Source: an uncultured Flavobacteriales bacterium (GTDB lineage: Bacteria; Bacteroidota; Bacteroidia; CAIKAF01). Taken from it: a stretch of DNA of 12,273 nt. The DNA lies in the NCBI GenBank assembly GCA_937925455.1, contig CALEWF010000021.1, forward strand, positions 1-12,273, written 5' to 3'. Under the pieces are notes generated by a model that worked only from the letters and a program-made list of their open reading frames with translations, searched no databases and had not been told where the DNA came from. Shown here one piece after another: positions 1 through 7,715 of the stretch (position 1 is its first letter; each line of letters begins with the position of its first letter). A program made the translations under genes and the position numbers.

Positions 1-108
1 ATTTCTGTATTAAAGCCGATTATATGAAGTAACCACGTGGGTTCAAACAGCTATTTTACTTCAATTGCATTAAACTGGGTTGAAGAGGTTTTTAATTGGT
101 TTATTTAT

Positions 109-304
109 CTGTGTTCTCTTTGTTGAAAAATTTAACCACAAAGAACACAGAGGAAAACGGAGAAAAAGAAGAAAACATCTCTGTGCCACTCCGTGCCCTC
201 TGTGGTGAGAAAAAAAGTTTAACCACAGAGAACACAGAGAAACACGGAGTACACAAAGAAAATGAAGATAAAGCACACGGTATTCCTCTGTTTTCTCTGT
301 GGTT
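109..304. repeat. Cluster of alternating inverted CCACAGAG/CTCTGTGG arms
   Basis: Five related arms alternate in orientation: 109-125 (minus), 134-150 (plus), 181-206 (minus), 221-250 (plus) and 286-304 (minus). The plus arms read AACCACAAAGAACACAG and AACCACAGAGAACACAG, with one mismatch in 17 bases. The minus arms are close reverse complements, for example CTCTGTGGTTA ending the cluster. Neighbouring arms can pair as hairpins, so this looks like two tandem imperfect palindromic units plus a partial one. From memory, similar strings are scattered through intergenic DNA of many bacteria, but this was not checked. There is no coding evidence. Confidence 0.8.
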
Positions 305-455
305 ATTTATGTAACAGTAGCTACAAAGGTTTTTTGTATTTACAGATGCCTACGGAAATTTTCTAATGCATAATTTGGGTTTAAAATTTGCGTACTTAAT
401 TGATATAAATGAATAAGTGTAAAAATAACACTAATAAATTACATACACTTAAAAG

Positions 456-507
456 GGGCAGCGGGTGAATACGTCCCTACAAGGTGGAGGAACACGCGGC
501 AGCCCCC
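456..507. repeat. Degenerate GC-rich dispersed repeat, copy 1
   Basis: This GC-rich patch stands out from AT-rich surroundings directly downstream of lspA. It begins GGGCAGCGGGTGAAT and ends in CGGCAGCCCCC. It aligns along its whole length with 10206-10260, which begins GGGCAGCGGATGAAT and ends CCGGCCGCCCTCC, in the same orientation with several substitutions and one- or two-base gaps. The two copies therefore belong to one dispersed family whose role is unknown. Confidence 0.65.
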
Positions 508-540
508 ATAACAATTATTAAAAAATTCTACAAACAACTT

Positions 541-1179
541 TTAGTTAGTTGGATCATGGCTTACCTGCTTGAAAAAGCGCTTTTGAAAAAGAATAAGCAA
601 CCCCACTCCAACGGTAATGGAAGCATCTGCCAAATTAAAAATGGGACGGAAGAAAATCCAACGACCGTCTTCGCCAAATAAAAAACGAGGCAACCACGAA
701 GGCGCATCATCACGATGAATATTAATAAGTTCAAAATAAAACATATCTACAACCTTACCACGCAGAAAGGGGGCATAGCCTCCGCCCTGTGGAAATAACA
801 CCGCCACTTCATTGGCATAGCTTTGTGAAAAAATTAAGCCATAAAATAAACTATCAATGATATTGCCGATGGCTCCGGCAAATATTAAGGAAATGGCTAC
901 AATCAGTAAATTGTCTGTTTGTTTTTTTTGGGTCAACGTGTATAAATAATAGCCGATGGCAATAACTGCTACAACACGAAATACGGATAGAATCAATTTC
1001 CCGTAATTCCCGCCCAGCTCCATTCCGAATGCCATTCCATTGTTTTCAATAAAGTACAAACGGAAAAACTTACCAAGCACAAAAATTTCCTGCCCTAGAT
1101 ACATGTTCGTTTTTACCCAAATCTTTATAATCTGGTCGGCAAGTAGTACACCAAAGATAACAATCAATGCTTTTTTCAT
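541..1179 (-). CDS. lspA: Lipoprotein signal peptidase (signal peptidase II)
   Basis: Inner-membrane aspartyl peptidase that cleaves the signal peptide of prolipoproteins after lipid attachment to the lipobox cysteine. The 212-residue product has several hydrophobic segments and the family motifs: NNGMAFG (47-53), GNIID (105-109), VVDMF (143-147) and PIFNLAD (179-185). By family alignment the catalytic aspartates are D145 and D185. Two departures are visible: the Arg usually following GNxxD is Ser110, and about 32 residues separate D109 from VVD where most family members have only a few. A second long hydrophilic stretch (about 151-178) precedes FNLAD. The start at 1179 gives a normal hydrophobic N-terminus (MKKALIVIFG); an in-frame ATG at 1224 would add 15 residues. 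It is last in the ileS - TraR/DksA - lspA group and sits just after a terminator-like hairpin. Confidence 0.95.
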   Translation of the reverse strand: MKKALIVIFGVLLADQIIKIWVKTNMYLGQEIFVLGKFFRLYFIENNGMAFGMELGGNYGKLILSVFRVVAVIAIGYYLYTLTQKKQTDNLLIVAISLIFAGAIGNIIDSLFYGLIFSQSYANEVAVLFPQGGGYAPFLRGKVVDMFYFELINIHRDDAPSWLPRFLFGEDGRWIFFRPIFNLADASITVGVGLLILFQKRFFKQVSHDPTN

Positions 1180-1186
1180 ACTGCTT

Positions 1187-1217
1187 AAAAAAGAGAGGTT
1201 CGGATGAACCGAACCTC
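1187..1217 (-). terminator. Intrinsic terminator in the TraR/DksA-lspA gap
   Basis: On the minus strand GAGGTTCGG, loop TTCAT and CCGAACCTC form a perfect 9-bp stem with a 5-base loop (1195-1217). TC and six T residues follow. This is a good Rho-independent terminator for the upstream TraR/DksA gene. It ends only seven bases before the lspA ATG at 1179, so it also lies in the lspA leader and could act as an attenuator. Confidence 0.8.
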
Positions 1218-1239
1218 CATACATTTTTTAATAATAAGT

Positions 1240-1656
1240 TTAATTCCGCTGGGACAATTTAGCCTCCATACTTAAAGTGGCATGTGGCACAGCACGTAAT
1301 CGCTCTTTTGGAATAAGTTTTCCGGTAACGCGGCAAATTCCGTAGGTTTTGTTTTGAATACGAACCAGCGCATTTTCTAAGTTTTGAATAAACTTTTGCT
1401 GACGGGCTGCCAATTGACCCAACTCTTCCTTAGTGGTTACTTCAGCCCCATCTTCCATAAGTTTAAAAGTGGGTGAAGTATCATCGGTGGTGTTGCCGTC
1501 TTTATGGCGAAAAGCCTCGGTAAGCAGCTCCAACTCTTTTTTGGCTTTGTCTAATTTTATTAAAATAATTTCTTTGAACTCTTCCAGTTCTTCATCGCTG
1601 TAGCGTACGGGTTGGTCTTCTTTTTTTAATCCCGCATTAGTCTTTCCCTTTGCCAT
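1240..1656 (-). CDS. TraR/DksA-family regulator with degenerate zinc finger
   Basis: DksA-type proteins enter the RNA polymerase secondary channel and modulate initiation, often together with ppGpp. The 138-residue product has a charged helical part (about 20-50), a tip region with D69-G-A71 resembling the second half of the DxxDxA tip motif, a second long helix (about 75-103), and the C-terminal signature YGICRVTGKLIPKERL (105-120). Only Cys108 of the usual four zinc-finger cysteines is present: the second position is Thr (CRVT) and the distal pair is replaced within HATLSMEAK. The fold may therefore hold without zinc, which fits forms I recall from Bacteroidota. The ATG at 1656 is chosen over an in-frame TTG at 1665. 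It lies 31 bases after ileS and before lspA. Whether it acts as a true DksA is inference. Confidence 0.88.
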   Translation of the reverse strand: MAKGKTNAGLKKEDQPVRYSDEELEEFKEIILIKLDKAKKELELLTEAFRHKDGNTTDDTSPTFKLMEDGAEVTTKEELGQLAARQQKFIQNLENALVRIQNKTYGICRVTGKLIPKERLRAVPHATLSMEAKLSQRN

Positions 1657-1687
1657 AACCTTCAATTTTTAATGTTCAACAAAAATA

Positions 1688-4600
1688 TCAAACCCGGTGA
1701 ACTTCCACCCAAGTTTTTAAATTATCTTCTAACTCAATTTCAACAGCCGAATCGGGTTCCAATTGTTCCTGTAATTCAAGCTGATCGGCCAGAATTTCGC
1801 TACAAATATAACTTAAATTATGTTCAATGGCTTCCGTCAGTCCGGCAGCTGGTTTTATCCGTACACGGATCCGGTCAGTTAATTCATAATTTCGTTCTTT
1901 CCGAATATTCTGTAACCGGTTAATCAGGTCGCGGGCTATTCCTTCTCGAATTAATTCATCCGTCAACGTAATATCAAGCGCTACGGTATATTCCCCATTG
2001 GTTGCCACCAGCCAACCAGGAATATCTTCAGAAATAATTTCTATGTCATCGCTGGTAAGCACCACTTTTTGGTTTTGAATAACCACCTCTAACGAACCCT
2101 GCTGCTCAAAAGTTACAATTTGCTGCTGATCCATACCCTGAACATAGGCAGCAATGTCCTTCATGAGCTTACCATACTTGGGACCGAGCTTTTTAAAATC
2201 AGCCTTTGCCTTTTTACGAATAAAATCAGAATCCATGGAAATAAATTCTATTTCCCGAATATTTGTTTCACTTTTAATTAAGTCTGCTACCCGTAAGATG
2301 CGTTCTTTTACAATGGGTTGGTCAACCGGAATAAGCGCTTTTTGTAAAGGTTGTCTTACCCGTATATTTTGTTTTTTTCGTAATGATAAAATCAACGAAG
2401 AAAATAGCTGCGCCAACGTCATACTTTCCATCAATTCAACATCCTGAGTGGTTGGATCAAATTGAGGGAAATGTTGTAAATGTACCGATTCATTTTTCCC
2501 CGGATGAAGGTCTAAGTATAATTTTTCAGCAAAAAAAGGAGCCACCGGGCTTATCATCACAGCGATACTTTGTAAACATTCGTACAAGGTATGATATGCT
2601 GCCAGCTTATCGGCATTTAGCTCTCCTTTCCAGAATCGGCGACGAGACAAGCGTACATACCAATTACTCAAATCGTCAGAAACAAAATCCTGAATAGCTC
2701 GTGTTGCTTTGGTTGGCTCATAGTCATCCATCTCGGTTTTTACAAGTTGTATCAAAGCATGTAATTTGGAAATAATCCAACGGTCAAATTCCGGCCTTTC
2801 ATTTAGCGGAATTATTGGATGATTCCCATAAATAAATCCATCCACATTGGCATAAAGGGCATAAAAATTATAGGTATTAAAAAGGGTGCCAAAGAATTTA
2901 CGCTGTACTTCTACAATACCATCGATATCAAATTTCAAATTATCCCAAGGTTGTGCATTGCTGATCATATACCAGCGTACGGCATCAGAACCGTATTTTT
3001 TGATGGTATCAAACGGATCAATGGCATTGCCTAAACGCTTTGACATTTTTTGACCGTGTTTATCTAACACTAAGCCATTAGAAACTACCGTTTTATACGC
3101 CACAGAATCAAACAATGCAGCGGCAATTACATGTAAGGTAAAAAACCAACCACGAGTTTGATCTACGCCCTCTGCAATAAAATCAGCCGGAAACGCCTTC
3201 TTTTCGTCTATGGCTTCCTTGTTTTCAAAAGGATAATGTTGCTGCGCATACGGCATGGCTCCACTGTCAAACCAAACATCAATTAAATCTTTTTCCCGAT
3301 ACATGGGCTTGCCGGAAGGTGAAACGAGAATGACTTCATCACAATACGGACGATGCAGGTCAAAAGAATCATAATCAACTACCCCATTTTTAAGTGCATA
3401 CGGATTAGATTTCATGAATCCTGCTACTACCGATTCATTTATTTTTTCTGATAACTCCTTGACTGAACTAATGCAAATCTCCTCAGAGCCATCTTCTGTT
3501 CTCCAAATAGGCAAAGGGATTCCCCAATATCGGGAACGGGATAAGTTCCAATCCACCAAATTTTCTAACCAATTAGCAAACCTTCCGATACCGGTAGATT
3601 CAGGTTTCCAATTGATTTTTTTATTTAATTCAATCAATTTAGCTTTGATGGCAGTGGTTTTAATAAACCATGAATCCAAAGGATAATACAATACCGGTTT
3701 ATCTGTTCGCCAGCAATGCGGATACGAGTGTTCGTAGGTTTCTTTTTTAAATAATTTTCCTTCATCCTGAAGTTTCAGTACAATACGTTCATCCACACTT
3801 AGGTACGCCTTGAGATCCTTGATTTTTCCGGCTCCTTCCAAGATAGATTTTTGTTTTTGCCACTCGGCTTCTTTTTCTTTTTCGGTGAGATAGGCCTCTT
3901 TTACGTATTCTTCGCCGTATAAATATATTCCATCCTTTACCTCTGGTAAAAAACGACCTCGTTTGTCCACCAGCGTTAGGCTTCCAATGCCGTTTTGTTT
4001 AGCCACCCGAAAATCATCCGCACCAAAACTGGGCGCAATATGTACTATACCTGTTCCATCTTCGGTAGTTACAAAATCACCTGTAATCACCCGAAACGCA
4101 TCACCATCGGTTGGTTGTGCAAATGGAAGCAGCTGATGATAGCGTAATCCTTCCAAGTCTGCACCGGTAAATTTTCCTACAATTTCAAACGGAATTTTTT
4201 TCTTATCGCTGCTGCCCGGCACATAACTATCTAATGACAATTGCGCGTTTGCTTCAATGAAATACTTATCCATTAAGGCTTTGGCCAAAATAACCGTAAC
4301 AGGCTTTTCAGTAAACGGATTGTATGTCGCCACCGCTACATAATCAATATTTCGTCCTACTGCCAGGGCGGTGTTAGACGGAAGCGTCCAGGGAGTAGTG
4401 GTCCAGGCTAAAATATACAGTTTACCAAATGATTTTTTTAGCTTGTTAGAGGTGAACTTTTGCGCATCTGCTTCTTTCACTTCAAACATGGCTACAGCCG
4501 TACGGTCTTTTACATTACGATAGCAACCGGGTTGATTTAATTCATGTGTACTTAATCCAGTGCCTGCAGCCGGAGAATAGGGTTGTATAGTATATCCTTT

Positions 4601-5134
4601 ATACAGCAAGCCCTTTTTGTAAAATTCACTCAGCAACCACCACACCGTTTCGATGTATTTGTTATCGTAGGTGATGTATGGGTTGTCCATATCTACCCAG
4701 TAACCCATTTGCTCAGTAAGGTCATTCCATACATCGGTGTATTTCATCACCGCTTTACGGCATTCGCGGTTATATTCTTCAACTGAAATCTTTACACCAA
4801 TATCATCTTTGATAATCCCCAGCTCCTTTTCTACCTGAAGTTCTACTGGCAAGCCATGTGTATCCCAACCGGCTTTACGGTTTACCTTAAAACCTTCTAA
4901 AGTTTTGTAACGACAAAATATATCTTTAATAGTGCGGGCCATCACGTGATGAATTCCCGGCATCCCGTTGGCCGAAGGCGGTCCTTCATAAAAAGTAAAC
5001 TCCGGACTGCCATTACGGCTTTCTATGCTCTTTTTAAAAACCGCTTCCTGCTTCCAATAAGCTAAGATTTGCTGATTTATCTCAGGCAAGTTGAGATGCT
5101 TGTATTCAGGATAAATTTTCTTCATGAGAACCAT
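1688..5134 (-). CDS. ileS: Isoleucyl-tRNA synthetase
   Basis: Cytoplasmic class I synthetase that charges tRNA-Ile, with editing of misactivated valine. At 1148 residues it is longer than E. coli-type IleRS and matches the long, type 2 forms. Visible motifs are PPSANGMPGIHH (52-63), where the HIGH signature reads GIHH; the editing (CP1) domain, about 190-420, with TTTPWTLPSN near 250 and GTGIVHIAPSFG near 360; DWNLSRSRYWG near 530; and KMSKR at 696-700. An anticodon-binding domain follows from about 775, then a long C-terminal region without an obvious C-terminal zinc-finger cysteine cluster. Two ATGs compete: 5134, and 5125 (fourth residue, MKKIYPEYK), which resembles family starts and has GGATGG five bases upstream. 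A -7-like TACTTTTG lies at 5152-5159. It heads the operon with the TraR/DksA gene and lspA. Confidence 0.97.
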   Translation of the reverse strand: MVLMKKIYPEYKHLNLPEINQQILAYWKQEAVFKKSIESRNGSPEFTFYEGPPSANGMPGIHHVMARTIKDIFCRYKTLEGFKVNRKAGWDTHGLPVELQVEKELGIIKDDIGVKISVEEYNRECRKAVMKYTDVWNDLTEQMGYWVDMDNPYITYDNKYIETVWWLLSEFYKKGLLYKGYTIQPYSPAAGTGLSTHELNQPGCYRNVKDRTAVAMFEVKEADAQKFTSNKLKKSFGKLYILAWTTTPWTLPSNTALAVGRNIDYVAVATYNPFTEKPVTVILAKALMDKYFIEANAQLSLDSYVPGSSDKKKIPFEIVGKFTGADLEGLRYHQLLPFAQPTDGDAFRVITGDFVTTEDGTGIVHIAPSFGADDFRVAKQNGIGSLTLVDKRGRFLPEVKDGIYLYGEEYVKEAYLTEKEKEAEWQKQKSILEGAGKIKDLKAYLSVDERIVLKLQDEGKLFKKETYEHSYPHCWRTDKPVLYYPLDSWFIKTTAIKAKLIELNKKINWKPESTGIGRFANWLENLVDWNLSRSRYWGIPLPIWRTEDGSEEICISSVKELSEKINESVVAGFMKSNPYALKNGVVDYDSFDLHRPYCDEVILVSPSGKPMYREKDLIDVWFDSGAMPYAQQHYPFENKEAIDEKKAFPADFIAEGVDQTRGWFFTLHVIAAALFDSVAYKTVVSNGLVLDKHGQKMSKRLGNAIDPFDTIKKYGSDAVRWYMISNAQPWDNLKFDIDGIVEVQRKFFGTLFNTYNFYALYANVDGFIYGNHPIIPLNERPEFDRWIISKLHALIQLVKTEMDDYEPTKATRAIQDFVSDDLSNWYVRLSRRRFWKGELNADKLAAYHTLYECLQSIAVMISPVAPFFAEKLYLDLHPGKNESVHLQHFPQFDPTTQDVELMESMTLAQLFSSLILSLRKKQNIRVRQPLQKALIPVDQPIVKERILRVADLIKSETNIREIEFISMDSDFIRKKAKADFKKLGPKYGKLMKDIAAYVQGMDQQQIVTFEQQGSLEVVIQNQKVVLTSDDIEIISEDIPGWLVATNGEYTVALDITLTDELIREGIARDLINRLQNIRKERNYELTDRIRVRIKPAAGLTEAIEHNLSYICSEILADQLELQEQLEPDSAVEIELEDNLKTWVEVHRV

Positions 5135-5151
5135 CCGATTGATAAAGTTTG

Positions 5152-5159
5152 CAAAAGTA
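5152..5159 (-). promoter_or_regulatory. Candidate ileS promoter, -7 element
   Basis: The minus strand reads TACTTTTG, matching the Bacteroidota -7 consensus TAnnTTTG, 18-27 bases before the two possible ileS ATGs. No good TTTG is seen at the expected -33 distance, so the call rests on the -7 match and position. Confidence 0.5.
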
Positions 5160-5192
5160 GTGATTTTTAGCTGAAAGTGAGGCCTTAACTAG

Positions 5193-5224
5193 TTTGTCTG
5201 ATTGGTAAATTCAGGTTACTTTTG
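5193..5224 (+). promoter_or_regulatory. Candidate dcd promoter (TTTG - 20 - TACTTTTG)
   Basis: TTTG at 5193-5196 and TACTTTTG at 5217-5224 are separated by 20 bases, which fits the Bacteroidota -33/-7 layout. The -7 box ends 16 bases before the dcd ATG at 5241, implying a very short leader. The same octamer serves ileS on the other strand. Confidence 0.65.
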
Positions 5225-5240
5225 CCCAAAACATCAAGGC

Positions 5241-5759
5241 ATGATTCTGAGCGGAAAAGAAATAGAAAAATTGTTGGGAACCAAAATAAAAATTAGCCCC
5301 TACAATCCCAAGCAACTTAACCCTAATAGTTACAACCTAACCCTGCATAATGAACTGCTGGTGTATGACAATGAGTTGTTGGATATGAAAAAAGAAAACA
5401 CAGCCACCAAAATTATAATTCCCGAAGAAGGAATGATTTTACAACCCGGGAAGTTGTATTTGGGCCGCACGATAGAATATACCGAAACCGACTCGTTTGT
5501 TCCCATGCTGGAAGGCCGTTCTTCTATCGGACGTTTGGGATTATTTGTACATATTACCGCCGGATTTGGTGATGTAGGTTTTAGCGGATATTGGACTTTG
5601 GAAATGTTTTGTGTACAGCCTATTAAAATTTATCCCGGCATTCAGATTTGTCAAATCTTTTATCATACCATCGAAGGCGAATATGAACTTTACAAAAGCG
5701 GTAAATACCAGAAAAATCAAGGCATTCAGCCCAGTCTTTTGTTTAAGGACTTTGAATAA
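5241..5759 (+). CDS. dcd: dCTP deaminase
   Basis: Deaminates dCTP to dUTP, feeding dUMP for thymidylate synthesis; it acts as a trimer in the cytoplasm. The 172-residue product starts MILSGKEIEKLLG, a typical family beginning, and carries the signature EGRSSIGRLG (91-100), HITAGFGDVGFSG (104-116) and WTLEM (118-122). By family alignment Glu121 is the catalytic base, and Ser94, Ser95 and Arg98 line the nucleotide site. It is somewhat shorter than E. coli Dcd (193 residues), as other family members are. I choose the ATG at 5241; an in-frame TTG at 5202 would place the promoter boxes inside the gene. A bifunctional deaminase/dUTPase cannot be excluded from sequence alone. It is divergent from ileS and convergent with the peptidase gene, whose stop is three bases away. 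Confidence 0.9.
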   Translation: MILSGKEIEKLLGTKIKISPYNPKQLNPNSYNLTLHNELLVYDNELLDMKKENTATKIIIPEEGMILQPGKLYLGRTIEYTETDSFVPMLEGRSSIGRLGLFVHITAGFGDVGFSGYWTLEMFCVQPIKIYPGIQICQIFYHTIEGEYELYKSGKYQKNQGIQPSLLFKDFE

Positions 5760-5762
5760 TTA

Positions 5763-7715
5763 TTATCGGATAAATTTTCTCACAACAACCTTATCGCCGG
5801 TTATCATCTGCAGCAGATACATACCGGAACTCAATTCATCCACAGATATTGCGATTTGTCCATTATTTAAATCTATCTCTTTTATAAAGCAAATTTTACC
5901 TTGCACATCCAAACAAGTAATCTGTGCATTTCCTGAAACCGGCATCCAGTTCAAATGTATAAATTCTCCTTCACGAACCGGATTAGGCCAAAGTTGAAAC
6001 AATGTTTCTGACTCATTGTTAATACTTTGAATGGATGAAAGCTTTGCAACTATATCATTGAACGGATTAAATACAACCGAATCAACCAAGACATTAAAGG
6101 GTATATTAAATTCCTCACCGTTTGTTGTATTCCACAACCAAATTAACGTATCGTTACCAGAAAACCAACATTGTATAGGTACAGGTAATTTAAAAAAACT
6201 TATGGATGGATGAGACGTGGTTTGATTTAATTTAAAATATAAACTTAAATCAAGATTTTGCGTCCATTGAATATCATAATAGGGGAAGCCCTGCCCATAT
6301 ATCCAGTCGTTAAAATAATAAGTTAAATCCACACCTGATGTAGCTTCCAGATGTTGTTTTAAATCAGCTGTAGAAACATAGTTAAATCTTAGAGCAGGAT
6401 CATGAATGTAGTTGTATATACCTTGAAAGAAAGCACTATCACCAATGGTCATGCGTAACATATGTAACACCATAGCTCCCTTCGAGTAAGTCAACCGTCC
6501 ATCAAATATCCGCCAAATATCGGTAGTGTCATCTACCCAAACTGAACCTCCGGGTTGAGAAGTAATATAATTCACCTGATTTTTTTTCCACACCAACCAC
6601 CATAAATTGGGGAAATTATATTCATACACCATCCCAGTAAGATATGTAGCAAAGCCTTCATTCAACCAGATATCATCCCATGTTTTGCACGTTACGGTAT
6701 TCCCAAACCACTGATGAGCCAATTCATGGGCAATTATTTCATACCCATATACCCCCATGGAACTCATGGTTGTATGCTCCATGCCCCCCCCGAAATTACA
6801 TTGCATATGACCATACTTTTCATTCTTAAATGGATATACTCCAAATTTATCATTGTATAACGGAAACATTTGATTCATATTGACCGATTCATTCAAAACC
6901 GTACTCATGCTCTCTGGATAGGCATATTCCATAATCAACAAAGAATCGGTAGGAGAAAAATGGATGTAATAGGTTTGTACATCATAATTACTTACAGAAA
7001 AAGCTACCAAATAAGCAGGTATGGGATAACGATGCTTCCAGTGAGAAATTCGGTATGGCCCAGAAACCGTTTCACTTAATAAAACACCATTTGAACCGGC
7101 ACGATAGATTGCCGGTGTTTTCACAATCACTTCTACAGAATCTATTTTATCATTGAGAGATTGTTTACAGGGCCACCAATATTTGGCTGCATAAGGCTGC
7201 GAAAGCGTCCATGCCACAGGAACACCTTGATGCGAAGAGGTATCAAAACCACCCAATACAGAAGGTGTTGGAGGTACACCTTGATAATAAACAGTTACTT
7301 CGTAATATTGAGAAACATTCAATGCAGTTGGAAAATCAATCTTTAAACCGTCGTTTGAAAGTTGTGTAAATAATACACTTTGATTTTGAAAGATTACTGA
7401 ATCTACGAATAAATTAAATGATAAATCAAAATAAATTTCATTTAACCCATTAGTAAATGGGATAAATCCGGTTTTAACAGAACCTTTGATATAAAACTGC
7501 GAAGGATCAACTTCTAATTTTAGTGTATGATTGACAATATCGTAAGTATGAGGCACAATTGAAGGTTGATAGCCCGTGGATAAAATTGAAGATTTTAGTT
7601 CTGAGCAAACAATCTCTTCCAGCCTCTGCGCATCATATACCAGTGATTGCTGAGCTTGAACATGAAAACTTAGAAATAAAACACCTAAAATGATACAAAA
7701 AATCTTTTTTTTCAT
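5763..7715 (-). CDS. Secreted M1-family metallopeptidase with T9SS sorting domain
   Basis: Zinc aminopeptidase of the gluzincin M1 family, probably exported and anchored at or released from the outer surface. The 650-residue product has a signal peptide (1-21, cleavage near VQA-QQ), an N-terminal beta domain (about 50-250), the GGGMEH exopeptidase motif (309-314, in place of the usual GxMEN), HELAH (330-334) and NEG (352-354). Zinc ligands would be His330, His334 and Glu353; Glu331 is the general base and Tyr410 a likely proton donor. A tail from about 570, including LWPNP near 575 and GMYLLQM near 631, ending VVVRKFIR, matches type IX secretion C-terminal sorting domains. Substrate is unknown. 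Its ATG overlaps the dnaG stop (ATGA), so it is probably co-transcribed and translationally coupled. Confidence 0.92.
   Translation of the reverse strand: MKKKIFCIILGVLFLSFHVQAQQSLVYDAQRLEEIVCSELKSSILSTGYQPSIVPHTYDIVNHTLKLEVDPSQFYIKGSVKTGFIPFTNGLNEIYFDLSFNLFVDSVIFQNQSVLFTQLSNDGLKIDFPTALNVSQYYEVTVYYQGVPPTPSVLGGFDTSSHQGVPVAWTLSQPYAAKYWWPCKQSLNDKIDSVEVIVKTPAIYRAGSNGVLLSETVSGPYRISHWKHRYPIPAYLVAFSVSNYDVQTYYIHFSPTDSLLIMEYAYPESMSTVLNESVNMNQMFPLYNDKFGVYPFKNEKYGHMQCNFGGGMEHTTMSSMGVYGYEIIAHELAHQWFGNTVTCKTWDDIWLNEGFATYLTGMVYEYNFPNLWWLVWKKNQVNYITSQPGGSVWVDDTTDIWRIFDGRLTYSKGAMVLHMLRMTIGDSAFFQGIYNYIHDPALRFNYVSTADLKQHLEATSGVDLTYYFNDWIYGQGFPYYDIQWTQNLDLSLYFKLNQTTSHPSISFFKLPVPIQCWFSGNDTLIWLWNTTNGEEFNIPFNVLVDSVVFNPFNDIVAKLSSIQSINNESETLFQLWPNPVREGEFIHLNWMPVSGNAQITCLDVQGKICFIKEIDLNNGQIAISVDELSSGMYLLQMITGDKVVVRKFIR

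Larger units (their letters stand above)
1..540. other. Gene-free stretch downstream of lspA
   Basis: No convincing coding region is seen here. The short open frames at 70-314 only translate the repeat cluster at 109-304. The stretch holds that cluster, an AT-rich part (about 311-450) with an 8-base inverted repeat (414-421 with 444-451), and a degenerate GC-rich repeat at 456-507 just beyond the lspA stop. In one plus-strand frame the first 32 bases could be the tail of a gene ending at TAA 30-32, but ten codons are too few to call. Confidence 0.7.

Noticed and set aside
70..314. Overlapping short open frames on both strands (72 and 68 residues)
   Set aside because: Both simply translate the inverted CCACAGAG repeat cluster and show no protein-like features.
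5202..5240. Upstream TTG start for dcd
   Set aside because: It would include the promoter boxes and add 13 residues not typical of the family; ATG 5241 fits better.
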